Below are positions 50,301 to 62,690 of a stretch of 64,000 bases of DNA, one piece after another. The notes under the pieces were generated by a model. That model saw only the letters and a program-made list of their open reading frames with translations. It ran no database searches and had not been told where the DNA came from. Position numbers and translations under genes: made by a program. Positions within the stretch are counted from its first letter, which is position 1. Every line of letters starts with the position of its first letter. Origin of the DNA: Chrysoperla carnea (Eukaryota; Arthropoda; Insecta; Neuroptera; Chrysopidae); contig NC_058342.1 in the NCBI RefSeq assembly GCF_905475395.1, positions 37,194,640 through 37,258,639 on the forward strand, written 5' to 3'.

Positions 50301-53300
50301 ATTTTTCGAATTTTTTCAAAGGGGGGGATGGCCTCAGAAAATTAAAAAAATCGAGTAAAATGTTTGGCTCCGATTTGGATGAAAATCATTTCCTAGAGTA
50401 ATTTCAACCTGGAAAATACAAAAATCGTATTCATTTTATGATTGGATGCTTAGTTTCAAAAATATCGGCAAAAATTATACGAAAAGTGCAATTTTCTCAA
50501 AAACTAAGAATCGAATCATCAAATGAATACGATTTTTGTATTTTTTGGGTCCAAATTACCTTTAATACTAAGTTCGGATGAAATTGGAGAGCAAAAAGTT
50601 CGTTCGATTTTTCGAATTTTTTCAAAGGGGGGGATGGCCTCAGAAAATTAAAAAAATCGAGTAAAATGTTTGGCTCCGATTTGGATGAAAATCATTTCCT
50701 AGAGTAATTTCAACCTGGAAAATACAAAAATCGTATTCATTTTATGATTGGATGCTTAGTTTCAAAAATATCGGCAAAAATTATACGAAAAGTGCAATTT
50801 TCTCAAAAACTAAGAATCGAATCATCAAATGAATACGATTTTTGTATTTTTTGGGTCCAAATTACCTTTAATACTAAGTTCGGATGAAATTGGAGAGCAA
50901 AAAGTTCGTTCGATTTTTCGAATTTTTTCAAAGGGGGGGATGGCCTCAGAAAATTAAAAAAATCGAGTAAAATGTTTGGCTCCGATTTGGATGAAAATCA
51001 TTTCCTAGAGTAATTTCAACCTGGAAAATACAAAAATCGTATTCATTTTATGATTGGATGCTTAGTTTCAAAAATATCGGCAAAAATTATACGAAAAGTG
51101 CAATTTTCTCAAAAACTAAGAATCGAATCATCAAATGAATACGATTTTTGTATTTTTTGGGTCCAAATTACCTTTAATACTAAGTTCGGATGAAATTGGA
51201 GAGCAAAAAGTTCGTTCGATTTTTCGAATTTTTTCAAAGGGGGGGATGGCCTCAGAAAATTAAAAAAATCGAGTAAAATGTTTGGCTCCGATTTGGATGA
51301 AAATCATTTCCTAGAGTAATTTCAACCTGGAAAATACAAAAATCGTATTCATTTTATGATTGGATGCTTAGTTTCAAAAATATCGGCAAAAATTATACGA
51401 AAAGTGCAATTTTCTCAAAAACTAAGAATCGAATCATCAAATGAATACGATTTTTGTATTTTTTGGGTCCAAATTACCTTTAATACTAAGTTCGGATGAA
51501 ATTGGAGAGCAAAAAGTTCGTTCGATTTTTCGAATTTTTTCAAAGGGGGGGATGGCCTCAGAAAATTAAAAAAATCGAGTAAAATGTTTGGCTCCGATTT
51601 GGATGAAAATCATTTCCTAGAGTAATTTCAACCTGGAAAATACAAAAATCGTATTCATTTTATGATTGGATGCTTAGTTTCAAAAATATCGGCAAAAATT
51701 ATACGAAAAGTGCAATTTTCTCAAAAACTAAGAATCGAATCATCAAATGAATACGATTTTTGTATTTTTTGGGTCCAAATTACCTTTAATACTAAGTTCG
51801 GATGAAATTGGAGAGCAAAAAGTTCGTTCGATTTTTCGAATTTTTTCAAAGGGGGGGATGGCCTCAGAAAATTAAAAAAATCGAGTAAAATGTTTGGCTC
51901 CGATTTGGATGAAAATCATTTCCTAGAGTAATTTCAACCTGGAAAATACAAAAATCGTATTCATTTTATGATTGGATGCTTAGTTTCAAAAATATCGGCA
52001 AAAATTATACGAAAAGTGCAATTTTCTCAAAAACTAAGAATCGAATCATCAAATGAATACGATTTTTGTATTTTTTGGGTCCAAATTACCTTTAATACTA
52101 AGTTCGGATGAAATTGGAGAGCAAAAAGTTCGTTCGATTTTTCGAATTTTTTCAAAGGGGGGGATGGCCTCAGAAAATTAAAAAAATCGAGTAAAATGTT
52201 TGGCTCCGATTTGGATGAAAATCATTTCCTAGAGTAATTTCAACCTGGAAAATACAAAAATCGTATTCATTTTATGATTGGATGCTTAGTTTCAAAAATA
52301 TCGGCAAAAATTATACGAAAAGTGCAATTTTCTCAAAAACTAAGAATCGAATCATCAAATGAATACGATTTTTGTATTTTTTGGGTCCAAATTACCTTTA
52401 ATACTAAGTTCGGATGAAATTGGAGAGCAAAAAGTTCGTTCGATTTTTCGAATTTTTTCAAAGGGGGGGATGGCCTCAGAAAATTAAAAAAATCGAGTAA
52501 AATGTTTGGCTCCGATTTGGATGAAAATCATTTCCTAGAGTAATTTCAACCTGGAAAATACAAAAATCGTATTCATTTTATGATTGGATGCTTAGTTTCA
52601 AAAATATCGGCAAAAATTATACGAAAAGTGCAATTTTCTCAAAAACTAAGAATCGAATCATCAAATGAATACGATTTTTGTATTTTTTGGGTCCAAATTA
52701 CCTTTAATACTAAGTTCGGATGAAATTGGAGAGCAAAAAGTTCGTTCGATTTTTCGAATTTTTTCAAAGGGGGGGATGGCCTCAGAAAATTAAAAAAATC
52801 GAGTAAAATGTTTGGCTCCGATTTGGATGAAAATCATTTCCTAGAGTAATTTCAACCTGGAAAATACAAAAATCGTATTCATTTTATGATTGGATGCTTA
52901 GTTTCAAAAATATCGGCAAAAATTATACGAAAAGTGCAATTTTCTCAAAAACTAAGAATCGAATCATCAAATGAATACGATTTTTGTATTTTTTGGGTCC
53001 AAATTACCTTTAATACTAAGTTCGGATGAAATTGGAGAGCAAAAAGTTCGTTCGATTTTTCGAATTTTTTCAAAGGGGGGGATGGCCTCAGAAAATTAAA
53101 AAAATCGAGTAAAATGTTTGGCTCCGATTTGGATGAAAATCATTTCCTAGAGTAATTTCAACCTGGAAAATACAAAAATCGTATTCATTTTATGATTGGA
53201 TGCTTAGTTTCAAAAATATCGGCAAAAATTATACGAAAAGTGCAATTTTCTCAAAAACTAAGAATCGAATCATCAAATGAATACGATTTTTGTATTTTTT

Positions 53301-56300
53301 GGGTCCAAATTACCTTTAATACTAAGTTCGGATGAAATTGGAGAGCAAAAAGTTCGTTCGATTTTTCGAATTTTTTCAAAGGGGGGGATGGCCTCAGAAA
53401 ATTAAAAAAATCGAGTAAAATGTTTGGCTCCGATTTGGATGAAAATCATTTCCTAGAGTAATTTCAACCTGGAAAATACAAAAATCGTATTCATTTTATG
53501 ATTGGATGCTTAGTTTCAAAAATATCGGCAAAAATTATACGAAAAGTGCAATTTTCTCAAAAACTAAGAATCGAATCATCAAATGAATACGATTTTTGTA
53601 TTTTTTGGGTCCAAATTACCTTTAATACTAAGTTCGGATGAAATTGGAGAGCAAAAAGTTCGTTCGATTTTTCGAATTTTTTCAAAGGGGGGGATGGCCT
53701 CAGAAAATTAAAAAAATCGAGTAAAATGTTTGGCTCCGATTTGGATGAAAATCATTTCCTAGAGTAATTTCAACCTGGAAAATACAAAAATCGTATTCAT
53801 TTTATGATTGGATGCTTAGTTTCAAAAATATCGGCAAAAATTATACGAAAAGTGCAATTTTCTCAAAAACTAAGAATCGAATCATCAAATGAATACGATT
53901 TTTGTATTTTTTGGGTCCAAATTACCTTTAATACTAAGTTCGGATGAAATTGGAGAGCAAAAAGTTCGTTCGATTTTTCGAATTTTTTCAAAGGGGGGGA
54001 TGGCCTCAGAAAATTAAAAAAATCGAGTAAAATGTTTGGCTCCGATTTGGATGAAAATCATTTCCTAGAGTAATTTCAACCTGGAAAATACAAAAATCGT
54101 ATTCATTTTATGATTGGATGCTTAGTTTCAAAAATATCGGCAAAAATTATACGAAAAGTGCAATTTTCTCAAAAACTAAGAATCGAATCATCAAATGAAT
54201 ACGATTTTTGTATTTTTTGGGTCCAAATTACCTTTAATACTAAGTTCGGATGAAATTGGAGAGCAAAAAGTTCGTTCGATTTTTCGAATTTTTTCAAAGG
54301 GGGGGATGGCCTCAGAAAATTAAAAAAATCGAGTAAAATGTTTGGCTCCGATTTGGATGAAAATCATTTCCTAGAGTAATTTCAACCTGGAAAATACAAA
54401 AATCGTATTCATTTTATGATTGGATGCTTAGTTTCAAAAATATCGGCAAAAATTATACGAAAAGTGCAATTTTCTCAAAAACTAAGAATCGAATCATCAA
54501 ATGAATACGATTTTTGTATTTTTTGGGTCCAAATTACCTTTAATACTAAGTTCGGATGAAATTGGAGAGCAAAAAGTTCGTTCGATTTTTCGAATTTTTT
54601 CAAAGGGGGGGATGGCCTCAGAAAATTAAAAAAATCGAGTAAAATGTTTGGCTCCGATTTGGATGAAAATCATTTCCTAGAGTAATTTCAACCTGGAAAA
54701 TACAAAAATCGTATTCATTTTATGATTGGATGCTTAGTTTCAAAAATATCGGCAAAAATTATACGAAAAGTGCAATTTTCTCAAAAACTAAGAATCGAAT
54801 CATCAAATGAATACGATTTTTGTATTTTTTGGGTCCAAATTACCTTTAATACTAAGTTCGGATGAAATTGGAGAGCAAAAAGTTCGTTCGATTTTTCGAA
54901 TTTTTTCAAAGGGGGGGATGGCCTCAGAAAATTAAAAAAATCGAGTAAAATGTTTGGCTCCGATTTGGATGAAAATCATTTCCTAGAGTAATTTCAACCT
55001 GGAAAATACAAAAATCGTATTCATTTTATGATTGGATGCTTAGTTTCAAAAATATCGGCAAAAATTATACGAAAAGTGCAATTTTCTCAAAAACTAAGAA
55101 TCGAATCATCAAATGAATACGATTTTTGTATTTTTTGGGTCCAAATTACCTTTAATACTAAGTTCGGATGAAATTGGAGAGCAAAAAGTTCGTTCGATTT
55201 TTCGAATTTTTTCAAAGGGGGGGATGGCCTCAGAAAATTAAAAAAATCGAGTAAAATGTTTGGCTCCGATTTGGATGAAAATCATTTCCTAGAGTAATTT
55301 CAACCTGGAAAATACAAAAATCGTATTCATTTTATGATTGGATGCTTAGTTTCAAAAATATCGGCAAAAATTATACGAAAAGTGCAATTTTCTCAAAAAC
55401 TAAGAATCGAATCATCAAATGAATACGATTTTTGTATTTTTTGGGTCCAAATTACCTTTAATACTAAGTTCGGATGAAATTGGAGAGCAAAAAGTTCGTT
55501 CGATTTTTCGAATTTTTTCAAAGGGGGGATGGCCTCAGAAAATTAAAAAAATCGAGTAAAATGTTTGGCTCCGATTTGGATGAAAATCATTTCCTAGAGT
55601 AATTTCAACCTGGAAAATACAAAAATCGTATTCATTTTATGATTGGATGCTTAGTTTCAAAAATATCGGCAAAAATTATACGAAAAGTGCAATTTTCTCA
55701 AAAACTAAGAATCGAATCATCAAATGAATACGATTTTTGTATTTTTTGGGTCCAAATTACCTTTAATACTAAGTTCGGATGAAATTGGAGAGCAAAAAGT
55801 TCGTTCGATTTTTCGAATTTTTTCAAAGGGGGGGATGGCCTCAGAAAATTAAAAAAATCGAGTAAAATGTTTGGCTCCGATTTGGATGAAAATCATTTCC
55901 TAGAGTAATTTCAACCTGGAAAATACAAAAATCGTATTCATTTTATGATTGGATGCTTAGTTTCAAAAATATCGGCAAAAATTATACGAAAAGTGCAATT
56001 TTCTCAAAAACTAAGAATCGAATCATCAAATGAATACGATTTTTGTATTTTTTGGGGCCAAATTACCTTTAATACTAAGTTCGGATGAAATTGGAGAGCA
56101 AAAAGTTCGTTCGATTTTTCGAATTTTTTCAAAGGGGGGGATGGCCTCAGAAAATTAAAAAAATCGAGTAAAATGTTTGGCTCCGATTTGGATGAAAATC
56201 ATTTCCTAGAGTAATTTCAACCTGGAAAATACAAAAATCGTATTCATTTTATGATTGGATGCTTAGTTTCAAAAATATCGGCAAAAATTATACGAAAAGT

Positions 56301-59300
56301 GCAATTTTCTCAAAAACTAAGAATCGAATCATCAAATGAATACGATTTTTGTATTTTTTGGGTCCAAATTACCTTTAATACTAAGTTCGGATGAAATTGG
56401 AGAGCAAAAAGTTCGTTCGATTTTTCGAATTTTTTCAAAGGGGGGGATGGCCTCAGAAAATTAAAAAAATCGAGTAAAATGTTTGGCTCCGATTTGGATG
56501 AAAATCATTTCCTAGAGTAATTTCAACCTGGAAAATACAAAAATCGTATTCATTTTATGATTGGATGCTTAGTTTCAAAAATATCGGCAAAAATTATACG
56601 AAAAGTGCAATTTTCTCAAAAACTAAGAATCGAATCATCAAATGAATACGATTTTTGTATTTTTTGGGTCCAAATTACCTTTAATACTAAGTTCGGATGA
56701 AATTGGAGAGCAAAAAGTTCGTTCGATTTTTCGAATTTTTTCAAAGGGGGGATGGCCTCAGAAAATTAAAAAAATCGAGTAAAATGTTTGGCTCCGATTT
56801 GGATGAAAATCATTTCCTAGAGTAATTTCAACCTGGAAAATACAAAAATCGTATTCATTTTATGATTGGATGCTTAGTTTCAAAAATATCGGCAAAAATT
56901 ATACGAAAAGTGCAATTTTCTCAAAAACTAAGAATCGAATCATCAAATGAATACGATTTTTGTATTTTTTGGGTCCAAATTACCTTTAATACTAAGTTCG
57001 GATGAAATTGGAGAGCAAAAAGTTCGTTCGATTTTTCGAATTTTTTCAAAGGGGGGGATGGCCTCAGAAAATTAAAAAAATCGAGTAAAATGTTTGGCTC
57101 CGATTTGGATGAAAATCATTTCCTAGAGTAATTTCAACCTGGAAAATACAAAAATCGTATTCATTTTATGATTGGATGCTTAGTTTCAAAAATATCGGCA
57201 AAAATTATACGAAAAGTGCAATTTTCTCAAAAACTAAGAATCGAATCATCAAATGAATACGATTTTTGTATTTTTTGGGTCCAAATTACCTTTAATACTA
57301 AGTTCGGATGAAATTGGAGAGCAAAAAGTTCGTTCGATTTTTCGAATTTTTTCAAAGGGGGGGATGGCCTCAGAAAATTAAAAAAATCGAGTAAAATGTT
57401 TGGCTCCGATTTGGATGAAAATCATTTCCTAGAGTAATTTCAACCTGGAAAATACAAAAATCGTATTCATTTTATGATTGGATGCTTAGTTTCAAAAATA
57501 TCGGCAAAAATTATACGAAAAGTGCAATTTTCTCAAAAACTAAGAATCGAATCATCAAATGAATACGATTTTTGTATTTTTTGGGTCCAAATTACCTTTA
57601 ATACTAAGTTCGGATGAAATTGGAGAGCAAAAAGTTCGTTCGATTTTTCGAATTTTTTCAAAGGGGGGGATGGCCTCAGAAAATTAAAAAAATCGAGTAA
57701 AATGTTTGGCTCCGATTTGGATGAAAATCATTTCCTAGAGTAATTTCAACCTGGAAAATACAAAAATCGTATTCATTTTATGATTGGATGCTTAGTTTCA
57801 AAAATATCGGCAAAAATTATACGAAAAGTGCAATTTTCTCAAAAACTAAGAATCGAATCATCAAATGAATACGATTTTTGTATTTTTTGGGTCCAAATTA
57901 CCTTTAATACTAAGTTCGGATGAAATTGGAGAGCAAAAAGTTCGTTCGATTTTTCGAATTTTTTCAAAGGGGGGGATGGCCTCAGAAAATTAAAAAAATC
58001 GAGTAAAATGTTTGGCTCCGATTTGGATGAAAATCATTTCCTAGAGTAATTTCAACCTGGAAAATACAAAAATCGTATTCATTTTATGATTGGATGCTTA
58101 GTTTCAAAAATATCGGCAAAAATTATACGAAAAGTGCAATTTTCTCAAAAACTAAGAATCGAATCATCAAATGAATACGATTTTTGTATTTTTTGGGTCC
58201 AAATTACCTTTAATACTAAGTTCGGATGAAATTGGAGAGCAAAAAGTTCGTTCGATTTTTCGAATTTTTTCAAAGGGGGGGATGGCCTCAGAAAATTAAA
58301 AAAATCGAGTAAAATGTTTGGCTCCGATTTGGATGAAAATCATTTCCTAGAGTAATTTCAACCTGGAAAATACAAAAATCGTATTCATTTTATGATTGGA
58401 TGCTTAGTTTCAAAAATATCGGCAAAAATTATACGAAAAGTGCAATTTTCTCAAAAACTAAGAATCGAATCATCAAATGAATACGATTTTTGTATTTTTT
58501 GGGTCCAAATTACCTTTAATACTAAGTTCGGATGAAATTGGAGAGCAAAAAGTTCGTTCGATTTTTCGAATTTTTTCAAAGGGGGGGATGGCCTCAGAAA
58601 ATTAAAAAAATCGAGTAAAATGTTTGGCTCCGATTTGGATGAAAATCATTTCCTAGAGTAATTTCAACCTGGAAAATACAAAAATCGTATTCATTTTATG
58701 ATTGGATGCTTAGTTTCAAAAATATCGGCAAAAATTATACGAAAAGTGCAATTTTCTCAAAAACTAAGAATCGAATCATCAAATGAATACGATTTTTGTA
58801 TTTTTTGGGTCCAAATTACCTTTAATACTAAGTTCGGATGAAATTGGAGAGCAAAAAGTTCGTTCGATTTTTCGAATTTTTTCAAAGGGGGGGATGGCCT
58901 CAGAAAATTAAAAAAATCGAGTAAAATGTTTGGCTCCGATTTGGATGAAAATCATTTCCTAGAGTAATTTCAACCTGGAAAATACAAAAATCGTATTCAT
59001 TTTATGATTGGATGCTTAGTTTCAAAAATATCGGCAAAAATTATACGAAAAGTGCAATTTTCTCAAAAACTAAGAATCGAATCATCAAATGAATACGATT
59101 TTTGTATTTTTTGGGTCCAAATTACCTTTAATACTAAGTTCGGATGAAATTGGAGAGCAAAAAGTTCGTTCGATTTTTCGAATTTTTTCAATGGCCTCAG
59201 AAAATTAAAAAAATCGAGTAAAATGTTTGGCTCCGATTTGGATGAAAATCATTTCCTAGAGTAATTTCAACCTGGAAAATACAAAAATCGTATTCATTTT

Positions 59301-62114
59301 ATGATTGGATGCTTAGTTTCAAAAATATCGGCAAAAATTATACGAAAAGTGCAATTTTCTCAAAAACTAAGAATCGAATCATCAAATGAATACGATTTTT
59401 GTATTTTTTGGGTCCAAATTACCTTTAATACTAAGTTCGGATGAAATTGGAGAGCAAAAAGTTCGTTCGATTTTTCGAATTTTTTCAAAGGGGGGGATGG
59501 CCTCAGAAAATTAAAAAAATCGAGTAAAATGTTTGGCTCCGATTTGGATGAAAATCATTTCCTAGAGTAATTTCAACCTGGAAAATACAAAAATCGTATT
59601 CATTTTATGATTGGATGCTTAGTTTCAAAAATATCGGCAAAAATTATACGAAAAGTGCAATTTTCTCAAAAACTAAGAATCGAATCATCAAATGAATACG
59701 ATTTTTGTATTTTGTGGGTCCAAATTACCTTTAATACTAAGTTCGGATGAAATTGGAGAGCAAAAAGTTCGTTCGATTTTTCGAATTTTTTCAAAGGGGG
59801 GGATGGCCTCAGAAAATTAAAAAAATCGAGTAAAATGTTTGGCTCCGATTTGGATGAAAATCATTTCCTAGAGTAATTTCAACCTGGAAAATACAAAAAT
59901 CGTATTCATTTTATGATTGGATGCTTAGTTTCAAAAATATCGGCAAAAATTATACGAAAAGTGCAATTTTCTCAAAAACTAAGAATCGAATCATCAAATG
60001 AATACGATTTTTGTATTTTTTGGGTCCAAATTACCTTTAATACTAAGTTCGGATGAAATTGGAGAGCAAAAAGTTCGTTCGATTTTTCGAATTTTTTCAA
60101 AGGGGGGGATGGCCTCAGAAAATTAAAAAAATCGAGTAAAATGTTTGGCTCCGATTTGGATGAAAATCATTTCCTAGAGTAATTTCAACCTGGAAAATAC
60201 AAAAATCGTATTCATTTTATGATTGGATGCTTAGTTTCAAAAATATCGGCAAAAATTATACGAAAAGTGCAATTTTCTCAAAAACTAAGAATCGAATCAT
60301 CAAATGAATACGATTTTTGTATTTTTTGGGTCCAAATTACCTTTAATACTAAGTTCGGATGAAATTGGAGAGCAAAAAGTTCGTTCGATTTTTCGAATTT
60401 TTTCAAAGGGGGGGATGGCCTCAGAAAATTTAAAAAATCGAGTAAAATGTTTGGCTCCGATTTGGATGAAAATCATTTCCTAGACTAATTTCAACCTGGA
60501 AAATGCAAAAATCGTATTCATTTTATGATTGGATGCTTAGTTTCAAAAATATCGGCAAAAATTATACGAAAAGTGCAATTTTCTCAAAAACTAAGAATCG
60601 AATCATCAAATGAATACGATTTTTGTATTTTTTGGGTCCAAATTACCTTTAATACTAAGTTCGGATGAAATTGGAGAGCAAAAAGTTCGTTCGATTTTTC
60701 GAATTTTTTCAAAGGGGGGGATGGCCTCAGAAAATTAAAAAAATCGAGTAAAATTTTTGGCTCCGATTTGGATGAAAATCATTTCCTAGAGTAATTTCAA
60801 CCTGGAAAATACAAAAATCGTATTCATTTTATGATTGGATGCTTAGTTTCAAAAATATCGGCAAAAATTATACGAAAAGTGCAATTTTCTCAAAAACTAA
60901 GAGTCGAATCATCAAATGAATACGATTTTTGTATTTTTTGGGTCCAAATTACCTTTAATACTAAGTTCGGATGAAATTGGAGAGCAAAAAGTTCGTTCGA
61001 TTTTTCGAATTTTTTCAAAGGGGGGGATGGCCTCAGAAAATTAAAAAAATCGAGTAAAATGTTTGGCTCCGATTTGGATGAAAATCATTTCCTAGAGTAA
61101 TTTCAACCTGGAAAATACAAAAATCGTATTCATTTTATGATTGGATGCTTAGTTTCAAAAATATCGGCAAAAATTATACGAAAAGTGCAATTTTCTCAAA
61201 AACTAAGAGTCGAATCATCAAATGAATACGATTTTTGTATTTTTTGGGTCCAAATTACCTTTAATACTAAGTTCGGATGAAATTGGAGAGCAAAAAGTTC
61301 GTTCGATTTTTCGAATTTTTTCAAAGGGGGGGATGGCCTCAGAAAATTAAAAAAATCGAGTAAAATGTTTGGCTCCGATTTGGATGAAAATCATTTCCTA
61401 GAGTAATTTCAACCTGGAAAATACAAAAATCGTATTCATTTTATGATTGGATGCTTAGTTTCAAAAATATCGGCAAAAATTATACGAAAAGTGCAATTTT
61501 CTCAAAAACTAAGAATCGAATCATCAAATGAATACGATTTTTGTATTTTTTGGGTCCAAATTACCTTTAATACTAAGTTCGGATGAAATTGGAGAGCAAA
61601 AAGTTCGTTCGATTTTTCGAATTTTTTCAAAGGGGGGGATGGCCTCAGAAAATTAAAAAAATCGAGTAAAATGTTTGGCTCCGATTTGGATAAAAATCAT
61701 TTCCTAGAGTAATTTCAACCTGGAAAATACAAAACGATCCTGTAGATGTACATATAATACCCGAGTTTTGAAACATTTTTTTTTAATATTGAAACATGCT
61801 GTTAAAAACATGTTCAGATGTTGTGAACAGATAAATATTGTTATTTGAATTTGAATTTGAATCTAATGTATTTGTTTATAATTAAATTTACAATTATTTT
61901 AATTTTAATATTTAATAACAATTTCTAAGAATTATTTTATTTATAAACCAATGTTCTGCTTCTGTTCTTGTATTCAAATATCAAATATACGATACGTTGC
62001 GTTGCGTTCGTTACACGTAGCTACCTCTACCTACTATTCACCTTCATAAATATTTATCAAAAACTAGCTTTTGCTCGCGCCTTCGGAGGCCCCAACTTTT
62101 ATTTTGATTCATAA

Positions 62115-62345
62115 ATCCAAATTTTTAAACCTTGTATGTTTGTTATGTATATCAAGGTATATTAAGTTTAGTTAAAAGTTTGTAACGCCTAAAAATAATG
62201 ATGCTACGATCAAAATTTTGGTATAGGTGTTCATAAAATCATCTAATTTGTCCATTTCCGGCTGTCCGTCTGTCCGTCTAAACGGAAAGACATATCAAGC
62301 TTAAATTTTATAGCGTGCTCAGGACATAAAAAGTGAGATCAAAGT
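62115..62345 (+). repeat. R3 dispersed repeat, 5' part
   Basis: It matches 20030-20250 in order: TATATTAAGTTTAGT, AAGTTTGTAACGC, AAAAATAATGATGCTA, ATAGGTGTTCATAAAATCA, TGTCCGTCTGTCCGTCT, AGCGTGCTCAGGAC. It is preceded at 62066 by ACTAGCTTTTGCTCGCGCC, a word that may mark the true 5' end of the element. Confidence 0.7.
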
Positions 62346-62435
62346 ATAAAATAAGGAACGAATAATTTCAATAACAAGTCTAAACTTGCTTTGGCGTTCG
62401 TACTACCTTAAGTAATAAATAGAAAAGGATTATAC

Positions 62436-62690
62436 CTTGCATTGTTGATTGATGATTTGTGCTAGGTTGTAAGATCGTCCCATTTGCATTGGACGTGGAG
62501 GACGTTGATGAACTATCCAATATTTGTGTTGTGGCTGCTGAAGATACGATTGTGGCTACAGATGCTGAGTTGACACCGCCAGTGACAGGCATCGGGGGTG
62601 GTGGAGGTACTAACACCATCGTTGAGCTGTTATCCGTTGTAGTTGTGGATATTTGTTGTACCATTAAGAAACTACTTTCTGTGTATGTTT
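62436..62690 (-). CDS. aru: Eps8 family protein, Ser/Thr/Pro-rich linker exon
   Basis: This is the most upstream Eps8 exon in the window. The exon encodes a low-complexity linker: STTTT, a PPPPP run (VLVPPPPPMPVTGG), Ala/Ser/Thr-rich stretches and NHQSTMQ before the donor CAAG|GTATAA. The reading frame and phase 1 match the SAM-domain exon, which supports the join. Two acceptors 12 bases apart (TTTCTAG before 62690 and ACACAG before 62678) are both in frame. Pro-rich linkers between the SH3 domain and the C-terminal domain are usual in Eps8 proteins. No domain identifies this exon alone, so its assignment rests on strand, phase and composition. The ATG at 62664 is internal and probably not a start. 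Confidence 0.72.

Larger units (their letters stand above)
37331..61734. repeat. 306-bp satellite array, ~80 units (24.4 kb)
   Basis: Landmark words (GGAGAGCAAAAAGTTCG, GATGGCCTCAG, ATTTCAACCTGG) recur every 306 bp; for example the same line of sequence returns at 38041 and 41101, exactly ten units apart. About 78 units run in one direction (37990-61734) and about two at the left edge run in the other. Internal units are nearly identical: most differ by 0-1 base, with rare indels at 45127 (+1 G), 46261 (-1), 47515 (-1 or -2), 49247 (+1), 55530 (-1), 56750 (-2) and 59190 (-9). Units at both edges are more diverged, as expected when homogenisation works best inside an array. Stops in all frames rule out a repeated protein in the standard unit. 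Confidence 0.97.
36422..62435 (-). other. Eps8 intron of 26.0 kb, mostly satellite DNA
   Basis: The donor is GTATAA at 62435 and the acceptor is GTTTTCAG at 36422. Both flanking exons are in phase 1, so the junction codon is GGA. About 94% of the intron is the 306-bp satellite. The rest holds an R3 terminus (36438-36500), a MITE-like piece (36844-37052) and an R3 fragment (62115-62345). Confidence 0.8.

Noticed and set aside
37331..61734. Possibility that the array is a CRISPR or a multicopy structural RNA gene
   Set aside because: The 306-bp units are contiguous with no unique spacers, and no conserved RNA family signature was seen. It is satellite DNA.
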